From Caulobacteraceae bacterium (GTDB lineage Bacteria; Pseudomonadota; Alphaproteobacteria; Caulobacterales; Caulobacteraceae), in contig CANJMO010000001.1 in the NCBI GenBank assembly GCA_947475845.1, positions 1-64,000 on the forward strand: a DNA stretch of 64,000 nucleotides. The letters run 5' to 3'. The notes under the pieces were generated by a model. That model saw only the letters and a program-made list of their open reading frames with translations. It was not told the DNA's origin and did not search any database. Both the position numbers and the translations under genes were made by a program. This document shows, piece by piece, positions 39,885 through 48,042 of this stretch; the stretch's first letter is position 1; each line of letters begins with the position of its first letter.

Positions 39885-41144
39885 TTGCACACGTACCATG
39901 AACCCCTGGACCTGGTCCGCGAGCGGTCCCCTGAACGTCCTGTCGCACTCGTGCGGCCTGGCGTTCTGGCCGTAGCGGCGCGTTGGTTCCAGGAAAACTT
40001 TAAAGGCGATGTCCTCTACGCTGTGAAGGCGAACCCCTCGCCGTGGGTGATCCGCGGCCTGGTGGAGCAGGGCGTCCGTTCGTTCGACGTCGCTTCGATC
40101 CCCGAGATCGAGCTGGTGTCCGAGCACGCCCCCGGTTCGCGCATGGCGTTCATGCACCCGGTCAAGAGCCGCAAGGCGATCTCCGCCGCCTATTTCGACC
40201 ATGGCGTGCGCACCTTCTCGCTGGATACCCACGAGGAACTGGCCAAGATCCTGGACGCCACCGGCGGGGCCAAGGACCTGAACCTGATCGTGCGCCTGGC
40301 CGCCGGCAGCGAGGGCTCGATGTACGCCCTCAGCGGCAAGTTCGGCGTCGAGACCCATGAAGCCCCGGCCCTGCTACTGGCCGCGCGCCGCGCAACCCAG
40401 GACCTGATGGGCGTGTCGTTCCACGTCGGCTCGCAGTGCATGCGTCCGACCGCCTACCAAGGCGCCATGTCGCAGGCCTCGCGCGCCCTGGTGCGCGCCG
40501 GGGTGTTCGCCGACATCGTCGACGTCGGCGGCGGCTTCCCGTCGGTCTATCCCGGCATGATCCCGCCCGCCCTGACCGATTATATGGACTCTATCCACCG
40601 CGGCTTCGCCGAGATGATGGTGCACGAGACCACCGAACTGTGGTGCGAGCCCGGCCGGGCCCTGGTGGCGGAAGCCTCCTCGGTGCTGGTCAAGGTCGAG
40701 CTGAAGAAGGGCGACGCCCTTTATCTGAACGATGGTTCGTACGGCACCCTGTTCGACGCCGCCCACACCAAGTGGCCGTTCCCGGCCAAGATGATCCGTG
40801 ACGGCGAGGCCTCGTCCGAGCTGAAGCCGTTCCGCTTCTACGGCCCGACCTGCGATTCCATCGACCACATGCCCGGCCCGTTCTGGCTGCCCGCCGACAT
40901 CGAAGAGGGCGACTACATCGAGATCGGCATGCTGGGCGCCTACGGCGTGGCCATGAACACCCGCTTCAACGGCTTCGGCGACACCGACGGCGCCATTGTC
41001 GAGGATGCGCCGATGGCCTCGATGTACGGGCTCGCCAGCCGCGTCATCGCCACCCCCAAGGCCGACGAAGAGGAAGCCCGCAAGGTGGTCCGCTTCTCGC
41101 GTCCCAAGGGCAAGGCCGGCCAGCGCAAGCAGCGCAAGCGGTAA
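39885..41144 (+). CDS. speF: Ornithine decarboxylase (type III PLP fold)
   Basis: A 419-residue decarboxylase of the eukaryotic-like (alanine-racemase-fold) ornithine/lysine family, producing putrescine. Motifs: VLYAVKANPSPWVI with the PLP Lys, FDVASIPEIELV, MHPVKSRKAI, SFHVGSQCMRP, DVGGGFPSVYPGM, CEPGRALVAEASSV, YGPTCDSIDHM with the catalytic Cys and GAYGVAMNTRFNGF. I take the TTG at 39885 as start because the known family begins near HTYHEPLDLV and the upstream in-frame sequence is the structured leader. The C-terminal RPKGKAGQRKQRKR is a basic tail. The next gene makes homospermidine or modifies a protein using its product's derivative. Confidence 0.9.
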   Translation: MHTYHEPLDLVRERSPERPVALVRPGVLAVAARWFQENFKGDVLYAVKANPSPWVIRGLVEQGVRSFDVASIPEIELVSEHAPGSRMAFMHPVKSRKAISAAYFDHGVRTFSLDTHEELAKILDATGGAKDLNLIVRLAAGSEGSMYALSGKFGVETHEAPALLLAARRATQDLMGVSFHVGSQCMRPTAYQGAMSQASRALVRAGVFADIVDVGGGFPSVYPGMIPPALTDYMDSIHRGFAEMMVHETTELWCEPGRALVAEASSVLVKVELKKGDALYLNDGSYGTLFDAAHTKWPFPAKMIRDGEASSELKPFRFYGPTCDSIDHMPGPFWLPADIEEGDYIEIGMLGAYGVAMNTRFNGFGDTDGAIVEDAPMASMYGLASRVIATPKADEEEARKVVRFSRPKGKAGQRKQRKR

Positions 41145-41198
41145 CCCGCCAAGCTTGCCTGCAATACAATCGTCGCTATTGAGGCGTTTAAACCAGCC

Positions 41199-41224
41199 GA
41201 CCGTCGTCGCTCCGTCCGACGGTC
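41199..41224 (+). terminator. Hairpin between the decarboxylase and the DHS-like gene
   Basis: A perfect 8-bp stem GACCGTCG (41199-41206) / CGACGGTC (41217-41224) with a 10-base loop TCGCTCCGTC. No T-run follows, so it may be an attenuator or processing site rather than a full terminator. Confidence 0.4.
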
Positions 41225-41270
41225 GCCCTAGCTGTTCGACGGGCGCTCAAACCTTCTGGAAACCGAAGTC

Positions 41271-42314
41271 ATGAACGCTCCGACCAATACCAAGGCCGAA
41301 CTGCTGGCCAATGTCGTCCAGCACGTCGACATCACCGCCTTCGACGCCCGCCCGGTGATCGACGCCATGCGCGGCATGAGCTTCTCGTCGCGCGACACCG
41401 CGCGCGCCGCCGACATCTTCAACATGGCGATCGAGGACAAGGCCTGCTCGCCGTGGCTGATCCTGGCCGGCTCTACCTCGGCCGGCGGCTGCATGCACGT
41501 CTACCGCGACATGGTGAAGTTCGGGATGATCGACGCGGTGGTGGCCACCGGCGCCTCGATCGTCGACATGGATTTCTTCGAAGCCCTGGGTTTCAAGCAC
41601 TATCAGGCGGCCGGTCAGGTCGACGACAACGTGCTGCGCGACCACTACATCGACCGCATCTACGACACCTATATCGACGAGGAAGAGCTGCAGAACTGCG
41701 ATCACACCATCCTGGAGATCGCCAACAGCCTGGAGCCGCGCCCCTATTCCTCGCGCGAATTCATCTGGGAAATGGGCAAATGGCTGGCGGCGGGCAACGC
41801 CAAGAAGCCCGGCAGCTTGATCCAGACCGCTTATGAAGAGGGCGTGCCGATCTTCTGCCCGGCGTTCGTCGACTCATCGGCCGGCTTCGGTCTGGTCAAG
41901 CACCAGAAGGAGCGGGCCGCGGCCAAGCAGCCCTATATGTGCATCGACGCAGTGGCCGATTTCCGCGAACTGACCGACATCAAGATCGCCGCCGGGGTCA
42001 CCGGCCTGTTCATGGTCGGCGGCGGGGTGCCCAAGAACTTCGCCCAGGACACTGTCGTCTGCGCCGAGATTTTGGGGGTCGAGGCCGAGATGCACCGCTA
42101 CGCCGTGCAGATCACCGTGGCCGACGTGCGCGACGGGGCCTGCTCGTCCTCCACGCTCAAGGAAGCCGCGTCCTGGGGCAAGGTGCAGACCACCCACGAG
42201 CAGATGGTGTTCGCCGAAGCCACCACCGTGGTGCCGCTGATCGCGTCGGACGCCTACCACCGGGGCGGCTGGAAGGCCCGCGACAAACGCCGCTGGGCGA
42301 AGCTGTTCGCGTAA
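41271..42314 (+). CDS. speY: Deoxyhypusine-synthase-like enzyme (bacterial homospermidine synthase, SpeY type)
   Basis: A 347-residue NAD-dependent enzyme of the deoxyhypusine synthase family. Visible core: ILAGSTSAGGCMHVYRDMVK, AVVATGASIVDMDFFEALGF, GVPIFCPAFVDSSAGFGLV, LFMVGGGVPKNFAQDTVV and the active-site region STLKEAASWGKVQ, whose Lys forms the aminobutyl intermediate. Bacteria lack eIF5A, and homologues of this kind have been shown to make homospermidine from putrescine or spermidine. The upstream ornithine decarboxylase would supply putrescine, so the pair gives a homospermidine route. It has its own start 127 bases after the decarboxylase, with a hairpin between. Confidence 0.88.
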   Translation: MNAPTNTKAELLANVVQHVDITAFDARPVIDAMRGMSFSSRDTARAADIFNMAIEDKACSPWLILAGSTSAGGCMHVYRDMVKFGMIDAVVATGASIVDMDFFEALGFKHYQAAGQVDDNVLRDHYIDRIYDTYIDEEELQNCDHTILEIANSLEPRPYSSREFIWEMGKWLAAGNAKKPGSLIQTAYEEGVPIFCPAFVDSSAGFGLVKHQKERAAAKQPYMCIDAVADFRELTDIKIAAGVTGLFMVGGGVPKNFAQDTVVCAEILGVEAEMHRYAVQITVADVRDGACSSSTLKEAASWGKVQTTHEQMVFAEATTVVPLIASDAYHRGGWKARDKRRWAKLFA

Positions 42315-42324
42315 GCCGGGCGTA

Positions 42325-42356
42325 AGGGCCGCTTGCGGGCGGCCCTCTTCGGCTTT
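42325..42356 (+). terminator. Probable terminator after the DHS-like gene
   Basis: An 8-bp stem AGGGCCGC (42325-42332) / GCGGCCCT (42339-42346), loop TTGCGG, followed by CTTCGGCTTT. The T-tract is weak, so termination may be partial. Confidence 0.6.
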
Positions 42357-42367
42357 ACCTCAGAGGC

Positions 42368-42883
42368 ATGGGATCGACGAGCCATGCAGACCATCATCAC
42401 GAGCCGCTGGGACTCAGCGGCCGGGCGTTGAGCGCCGGGCTGAAGTCGGCCGAAGCGCGCTGCGAAACCCAGGGTCAGAAGCTGACCCCGGCGCGGCGCC
42501 GCGTGCTGGAGCTGCTGATGAAGGCCGGCCAGCCGGTCAAGGCCTATGACCTGATCGGCGCCTTCAGCGAAATCGCCGGCGAGACGGCCAAGCCGCCGAC
42601 CATCTACCGCGCCCTGGAATTCCTCGAACGCGAGGGCCTGGCCCACCGCATCGAGAGCCTATCGGCCTATGTCGCCTGCCGCGGCGATCCCGGCGAGCAC
42701 GCCGCCGCCTTCCTGATCTGCGACTGCTGCGGGCGAACCGAGGAGATCGCGGCCCCGGTCGACGAGGCCCTGCGCGGCCTGGCGGGCCAGGTCGGCTACA
42801 CCATCCAGACCGTGGCCATCGAAGCGCGCGGGCGCTGCCTGGCCTGCCGCGAAGACCCGCAAGCCGCCCATACCCACGGATGA
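42368..42883 (+). CDS. zur: Fur-family regulator, probable zinc uptake regulator Zur
   Basis: A 171-residue Fur-fold protein. A His-rich N-terminus (HADHHHEP) is followed by the winged helix GQKLTPARRRVLELLMKAGQ and KPPTIYRALEFLEREGLAHR, then ACRGDPGEHAAAFLICDCCG with the first CxxC and RGRCLACRE with the second CxxC, the structural zinc site. Zur rather than Fur is preferred because of the spacing around CDCCGR and the HAAAFLIC pattern that resembles alphaproteobacterial Zur. It represses zinc import genes when zinc is high. Its stop overlaps the thioesterase start (ATGA at 42880-42883), an unexpected partner. Confidence 0.8.
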   Translation: MGSTSHADHHHEPLGLSGRALSAGLKSAEARCETQGQKLTPARRRVLELLMKAGQPVKAYDLIGAFSEIAGETAKPPTIYRALEFLEREGLAHRIESLSAYVACRGDPGEHAAAFLICDCCGRTEEIAAPVDEALRGLAGQVGYTIQTVAIEARGRCLACREDPQAAHTHG

Positions 42884-43815
42884 GCGCATCAGGCGTCGAG
42901 ATCTGGAGGGGCGGCGTCACGCCCTGGCAGTGCGACGAGATGGGGCACATGAACATGGGCTTCTATCTGGCCATCGCCACCGAAGGCATGGCCGGACTGG
43001 CCGCCGCCCTGGGCATGCCCCACGCCTTCTCCACCGGGGCCGGATCGACCCTGCTGGTGCGCGAGCACCATGTGCGCTTCCTCAAGGAAGCGCGGCCGGG
43101 CGACGGCCTGACCATGACCGGCGGGGTGCTGTCGATCGGCGAGACCGACGCGGTGCTGCTGCAGGTGCTGACCCACGCCTCGGGCCAGCCCGCCGCCGCC
43201 ATCACCGCCCGCATCAGCCACGTCACCCCGCATCAGCTGAAGCCGTTCCCCTGGTCCAAGGCCACATTGCGCCTGGCCCAGGATATGATGCTGGAGGCCC
43301 CGGACTTCTCCAAGCCGCGCGGCGTATCGGCCGCGCCCGTGGCCGCCACCAAGGCCAGTGTCGCGGCGGCCGAGGCTTTCGGTCTGCCGATCACCGCCGC
43401 CGGGGCCCTGGGACCGCAGGACTGCGACATCTTCGGGCGCATGTTCCCCGAACAGGTGCTGGCGCGGATCTACGCCTCGGTGGGCCACGTCTTCCGCCGC
43501 TCGCACGCCGCGGCGCTGGAGGCCCAGCCCCATCTGCAGGGGCGCCTGGGCGGGGCGGCGGTGGAATACCGCGCCCTCTATCACGCCTGGCCGCAGGCCG
43601 GAGACCGGCTGCAGCTGCGCTCGGGCCACAAGGCGCTGACGCCCAAGAGCCGCAGCGTGGTGCACTGGCTGCTGGACCCGACCTCGGGCCGGCCCTGGGC
43701 CAGCGCCGAGATCGTCTCGCTGTTCCTCGACCTGCAGGAGCGCCGCGCCCTGGTCATGCCGGAGGAGGTGTTCGCGGTGATGTCGTCCGAGCGGATCGAG
43801 GGTCTGGACCTTTAG
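42880..43815 (+). CDS. Double-hotdog acyl-CoA thioesterase-like protein
   Basis: A 311-residue protein made of two hotdog domains. The N-terminal one has WQCDEMGHMNMGFYLAIATE, the D-x-M-x-H-x-N motif of 4-hydroxybenzoyl-CoA-type thioesterases, with the catalytic Asp and nearby His. The second half has DCDIFGRMFPEQVLARIY and VEYRALYHAWPQAGDRLQLR, a degenerate repeat of it. Predicted to hydrolyse an acyl-CoA thioester in the cytoplasm; substrate unknown, although betainyl-CoA thioesterases have related architecture. It overlaps zur by 4 bases and so is expressed with it, which does not reveal its role. Confidence 0.75.
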   Translation: MSASGVEIWRGGVTPWQCDEMGHMNMGFYLAIATEGMAGLAAALGMPHAFSTGAGSTLLVREHHVRFLKEARPGDGLTMTGGVLSIGETDAVLLQVLTHASGQPAAAITARISHVTPHQLKPFPWSKATLRLAQDMMLEAPDFSKPRGVSAAPVAATKASVAAAEAFGLPITAAGALGPQDCDIFGRMFPEQVLARIYASVGHVFRRSHAAALEAQPHLQGRLGGAAVEYRALYHAWPQAGDRLQLRSGHKALTPKSRSVVHWLLDPTSGRPWASAEIVSLFLDLQERRALVMPEEVFAVMSSERIEGLDL

Positions 43816-43839
43816 GCGAGCTCGGGAGTTTCAGCCTCC

Positions 43840-44286
43840 ATGCCGCGAATCTTCACCATCGGCTATGAGCAGGCCTCCCTGGATCAGGTGATCGGCGCCC
43901 TGAAGGCGGCCGGGGTCGCGGTGGTGGTCGATGTGCGGGCGGTGGCGGCCTCGCGCCGCGCCGGGTTCTCCAAGACCATCCTGGGAAACAGCCTGAAGGC
44001 GCAAGGCATCGACTACGTCCACCTGCGGGCGCTGGGCACGCCCAAGGCCGGGCGCGATGCGGCCAAGGCGGGGCGCACCGGCGAGATGCACGCCATCTTC
44101 GAGGACCACATGGCCGAGCCGGGCGCTGTCATCGCCTTCGAAGAGGCCGGACGGATCGCCAAGGCGCGATCGGCAGCCCTACTCTGCTACGAGGCCGACG
44201 CCGGCCATTGTCATCGCCGCATCCTGACCGACCGGCTGCGGGACGAGGCGGGCTTCACCGTCATGGATTTGAACATCCCGCTCTAG
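43840..44286 (+). CDS. DUF488 family protein
   Basis: A 148-residue protein with the DUF488 pattern: FTIGYEQASLDQVIGALKAA near residue 4, VVVDVRAVAASRRAGFSKTI (the DVR-x-x-P-x-S region), YVHLRALGTPKAGRD and a C-terminal LLCYEADAGHCHRRILTDRL. That C-x-E-x-x-x-x-x-CHR motif recalls a nucleotide or DNA-processing site, but the family has no fixed biochemical role. It starts 24 bases after the thioesterase stop and may be the third gene of zur, thioesterase, DUF488. Confidence 0.87.
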   Translation: MPRIFTIGYEQASLDQVIGALKAAGVAVVVDVRAVAASRRAGFSKTILGNSLKAQGIDYVHLRALGTPKAGRDAAKAGRTGEMHAIFEDHMAEPGAVIAFEEAGRIAKARSAALLCYEADAGHCHRRILTDRLRDEAGFTVMDLNIPL

Positions 44287-44341
44287 GGGTTAATATTCAC
44301 GCGTTTCCCGCCCCTGCGCCGCTATCCTTCGGCCGAGGGCT

Positions 44342-45094
44342 ATGGCATTAGCCTCTTGGCGAATAACGGGGTTTTCCGTGTATCGGCGCATCTACAGCGC
44401 ATTCATCGCGGCGCTCATCGGCGTCTTGCTGTTCAGCGGCGCCGGCCTGGCGCAACAGCGCACCGCGCCGGCGGCTGCGGATGCGGACTTCGAGTATCGC
44501 CTCGGCCCCGGTGACAGGCTGCGGGTGATCGTGTTCGGCGAGGAGTCCCTGACCGGGGAGTTCTTCGTCTCCGGCGCGGGGACCATCGCCTTTCCGCTGG
44601 TCGGCGAGATTCCTGTCCAGGGCAAGACGGTCCCGCAGATCCAGTCCGCCATCGAGGATAAGCTGCGCGACGGCTACCTGAAACAGCCCAAGGTCAGCGC
44701 GGAGGTGCTGAACTACCGCCCGTTCTACATCCTGGGCGAGGTGATGAAGCCCGGCACCTATCCCTACACCAGCGGCCTGACGGTGCTGAACGCCGTCGCC
44801 ACCGCCTCGGGGTTCACCTACCGCGCCGAGAAGCGCAAGGTGTTCATCAAGCGCGCCGCCGCCAACGTCGGCGAGATCGAGCAGGCCCTGACCCCGACCA
44901 CGCCGGTGGAGCCGGGCGACACCATCCGCAGCGACAAAACGACCAACGCGCTGGTCGGCGGCAAGTACTACATGAACCGCCTAGTGGCCTTCACCGCGTC
45001 GTACACCTACGCCAACCTGACGACCTCGGGCACGTCGCCCGGGCCGCGCTACACTGACAACAAGTTCTTGTTGGGCACGACCCTGTCGTTCTAA
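44342..45094 (+). pseudogene. Polysaccharide export (OPX/HfsD-like) protein fused to the end of an outer-membrane barrel
   Basis: Residues about 1-35 hold a signal peptide (ending SGAGLAQ); residues 45-195 are an OPX protein: FEYRLGPGDRLRVIVFGEES, GTIAFPLVGEIPVQGKTVPQ, YRPFYILGEVMKPGTYPYTS with GLTVLNAVATASGFTYR (SLBB), and VEPGDTIR. Homologues such as HfsD end within about ten residues of PGDTIR. Here the frame continues for 54 residues with SDKTTNALVGGKYYMNRLVA, FTASYTYANLTTSGTSPG and a terminal GTTLSF, which is the end of an outer-membrane beta-barrel. So a deletion has probably fused two neighbouring genes in frame. The OPX part could still work. Start could also be GTG at 44378. Confidence 0.65.
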
Positions 45095-45127
45095 AAGGGC
45101 AGTAACCCCCCGTAGTTGGTAAACAGC

Positions 45128-47370
45128 ATGAACTTTCAGCGCATTTTACCGACTGCCGGACCAGACCAGACTGCCGGAGAGCGTGATCCGCTACAGCTGA
45201 TCTCGACTTTCCGGCGGCGGTCGCGGGTTTTCGCCGCCAACTTCCTGCTGGTGATCGCCGGGGTGATGATCTTCACCCTGCAGCAAACGCCGCGCTATAC
45301 CGCCACCCCTATGTGATGATCGACACCCGCAAGCGGGATGTCAGCAAGATCGATCAGGTGCTGTCGGGTCTGCCCGCCGACTCCAGCGCGGTGGACACCG
45401 AGGTCGAGATTCTCCGGTCCCGCTCCCTGGCCACCCGGGTCGCCCTGAAGCTGAACCTGGTCGCGGACCCCGAATTCAATGGCAGGCTGCGTAAGCCGTC
45501 CCTGGCGAGCACCTTGCTGTCGGCCCCCATGGGCCTGTTCAAGTCGGCCGCCCCGGTCCTCTCCCAGCGCTCGGCAGCCGACCAAAAGGCGCTCAACGAC
45601 CGCAAGGAACTGGAAGCTGTGGTCGACGTGGTGCTCCGGCGCCTGAAGGTCGCCCGCGCCGGTCTGACCTATGTGATCGGCATCGACTTCACCTCGACCG
45701 ACCCGACCAAGGCGTCGATGATCGCCAATACCTTCGCCGACGACTATCTGCTGGAACAGCTCGAGGCCAAGTTCGACGCCACCAAGCAGGCGTCCAGCTG
45801 GCTCAACGATCGTCTCGGCCAATTGCGCGTTCAGGTCGAACAGGCCGAAAGCGCGGTGGCGGCCTATCGCGCCCAGGCCGGCCTGATCGGCGCGATCGGT
45901 TCGAGCCTGACCGAACAGGAAGTGTCGAACCTGAACCAACAGCTGGCCCTGGCCCAGGCCTCGTCGGCCGAGCAGGAAGCCAAGGTCCGCACCGCTCGTG
46001 GCCAACTGGCCGGCGGCTCCAACGGCGAGGATGTCGGCGCCGCTCTGGATTCCGACGTGGTCAAACGCCTGCGTCAGCAACGGGCGGAAGTCAGCGGCAA
46101 ACAGGCCGACCTGCAAACCCGCTATGGCGCGCGCCACCCCGAGGTGCAGCGCGTCGACCGTCAACTCGTCGATATCGACGCCCAGATCCAGCAGGAGATC
46201 AACCGCTCGATCTCGAACCTGGACGCCCAGGCCAATGTGGCGCGGCAGCGGGTCGCGTCGATCCAGTCCAGCCTCGGCCGCGCCCGCGGGACCCTGGCCG
46301 GGACCAATACCGCGGCGGTGCGGCTCAACGAGCTTGAGCGCAACGCAACCTCGGTGCGCACCCTCTACGAGAGCTTCCTGAACCGCTTCAAGGAAACCAC
46401 CACCCAGCAGGGCATGGAGGATTCCGACGCGCGCGTGGTTTCGAAAGCTAAGATCCCCAACACGCCGAGCTTCCCCAAGATCAATCTCAACCTGGCTCTG
46501 GCGGTCATGCTCGGACTCGGCGCCGGCATCGGGGCCGTGCTCCTGGCCGAGGCCCTGGACAGCGGCATCGCCACCTCCGAAGACATCGAACGCTTCCTCG
46601 GGGTGGCCAGCCTGGGCTCGATCCCCCTGTTGTCCTCGACTCAGGGCAAGGACACCGGCGGAGGCGGGGAATCGCCGTCCGACATGGTGGTGGAACGACC
46701 GCTGTCGGCCTTCGCCGAAGCCTTCCGCAACCTGCGCACCTCGATCGTCTATTCTCGGGTCGACAAACCGATCCGCGTGATCGCGGTCACCTCGTCCCTG
46801 CCCGGCGAGGGCAAGACCACTACCGCCTTCTGTCTCGGCCGGGCCATGGCCATGTCCGGCAGCCGCACCGTGGTCGTCGACTGCGACGTGCGCCGCCGCA
46901 ACATCAACCGTCTGCTCGGCCAGGAGCCGGCGGTCAGCCTGATGGAAGTGCTGACCGGCAAGGTCACCCTGGATCAGGCCCTGGTGCTGGACGCCGCCTC
47001 GGGCGCTTGGTTCCTGCCTCTGGCCCGCTCCAGCTTCACGCCCAAGGATCTGTTCGGCGGCCAGGCCATGTCCAACCTGCTCAACGAGCTGAAGGCGCGC
47101 TTCGAATTCGTGCTGCGCGACACCGCGCCGGTTCTGCCGGTGGCCGACACCCGCGCCCTGGCCCCCAAGGCCGATGTGGTGGTGTTCCTGACCCAGTGGC
47201 GGCGCACCCCGCGCCGCGCTGTTCAGGCCGCCTTCGAGCTGCTGCGTTTGGTGGGCGCCGATATCGCCGGTGTCGCCCTGACCCAGGTCGATGTCCGCGA
47301 ACAGGCCAAGTACGGCTACGGCGACGCGGGCTACTACTACCGCCCCTACCGCAAGTACTACGCTCAGTAA
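45128..47370 (+). pseudogene. Wzz/BY-kinase-like polysaccharide chain protein (HfsA/Wzc type) with a one-base frameshift
   Basis: The first part (45128-45316) gives ERDPLQLISTFRRRSRVFAA with TM1 and QQTPRYTAT, then stops. The second (from GTG 45313) reads MMIDTRKRDVSKIDQVLSGL, exactly the continuation expected for a Wzz-type protein (YTA-x-A-x-V-M-I-D). Restoring one base near 45307 joins them. The rest has coiled coils, the proline/second TM segment (FPKINLNLALAVMLGLGAGI) and a BY-kinase domain: Walker A GEGKTTT, Walker A' VVVDCDVRRR and LRDTAPVLPVADTR. The tail KYGYGDAGYYYRPYRKYYAQ has eight tyrosines, the usual autophosphorylation cluster. GTGA overlap at 45313-45316 could allow coupled translation of both parts. 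Confidence 0.8.
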
Positions 47371-47372
47371 GG

Positions 47373-47390
47373 CCGGGGCGCGCGCCCCGG
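47373..47390. terminator. GC palindrome between convergent genes
   Basis: A perfect 18-base palindrome CCGGGGCGCGCGCCCCGG directly follows the hfsA-like stop and precedes the regA stop. There is no T-run on either side; it could slow or process both convergent transcripts. Confidence 0.4.
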
Positions 47391-47406
47391 TCGCTGACGC
47401 AGCCGC

Positions 47407-47961
47407 CTATCGCGGCGCGCGCTTGGCCAGGATGCGTTGCAGGGTCCGCCGGTGCATGTTCAGCCGGCGCGCGGTTTCCGAAACATTGTGGCCGCACAGC
47501 TCGTAGACGCGCTGGATATGCTCCCAGCGGACACGGTCGGCCGACATCGGGTTCTCCGGCGGCGCCGGGCCGTCCTCGCGGGCCAGCAGGGCCCTGACGA
47601 CATCGTCGGCATCGGCGGGCTTGGGCAGATAGTCGACAGCGCCGGCCTTCACCGCCGCCACGGCGCTGGCGATATTGCCGTAGCCGGTCAGCATCACCGC
47701 GCGGGCGTCCGGACGCGCCGCATGCAGGGCTTCCACCACGCTGAGGCCGTTGCCGCCCTCCAGCCGCATATCGACCACCGCGAAAGCGGGGGCGCTCGTC
47801 TTCAGATAGGCGAGGGCCTCGGCGACGCCGGACACCAGGGTCGGCTCGAAGCCCCGGCTCTCAAGGGCGCGTCCCAGGCGGGTGCGCAGGGGCGCGTCGT
47901 CGTCCAGGACCAGCACGGTCTTGTCGGGCAACTCGGCAATGACTTCGGCAATGTCGGTCAT
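47407..47961 (-). CDS. regA: Redox response regulator RegA/ActR/PrrA type
   Basis: A 184-residue response regulator. Receiver domain: VLVLDDDAPLRTRLGRALES with the acidic pair, VVDMRLEGGNGLSVVEAL with the phospho-Asp, MLTGYGNIASAVAAVKAGAV and DYLPKPAD with the conserved Lys. A short Pro-rich linker leads to the Fis-type DNA-binding helix-turn-helix RVYELCGHNVSETARRLNMH with RRTLQRIL, nearly invariant in this family. It controls respiration, carbon and nitrogen genes in response to the quinone pool, with the sensor RegB encoded 81 bases upstream on the same strand. Confidence 0.93.
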   Translation of the reverse strand: MTDIAEVIAELPDKTVLVLDDDAPLRTRLGRALESRGFEPTLVSGVAEALAYLKTSAPAFAVVDMRLEGGNGLSVVEALHAARPDARAVMLTGYGNIASAVAAVKAGAVDYLPKPADADDVVRALLAREDGPAPPENPMSADRVRWEHIQRVYELCGHNVSETARRLNMHRRTLQRILAKRAPR

Positions 47962-48042
47962 CGTCCAGGTCCAATCTCACTAGCCATCAGGGTGCGACAA
48001 CTTGTCCATTCCTATATGCGCTGGCTCGGGCCCCGAAGGCAA

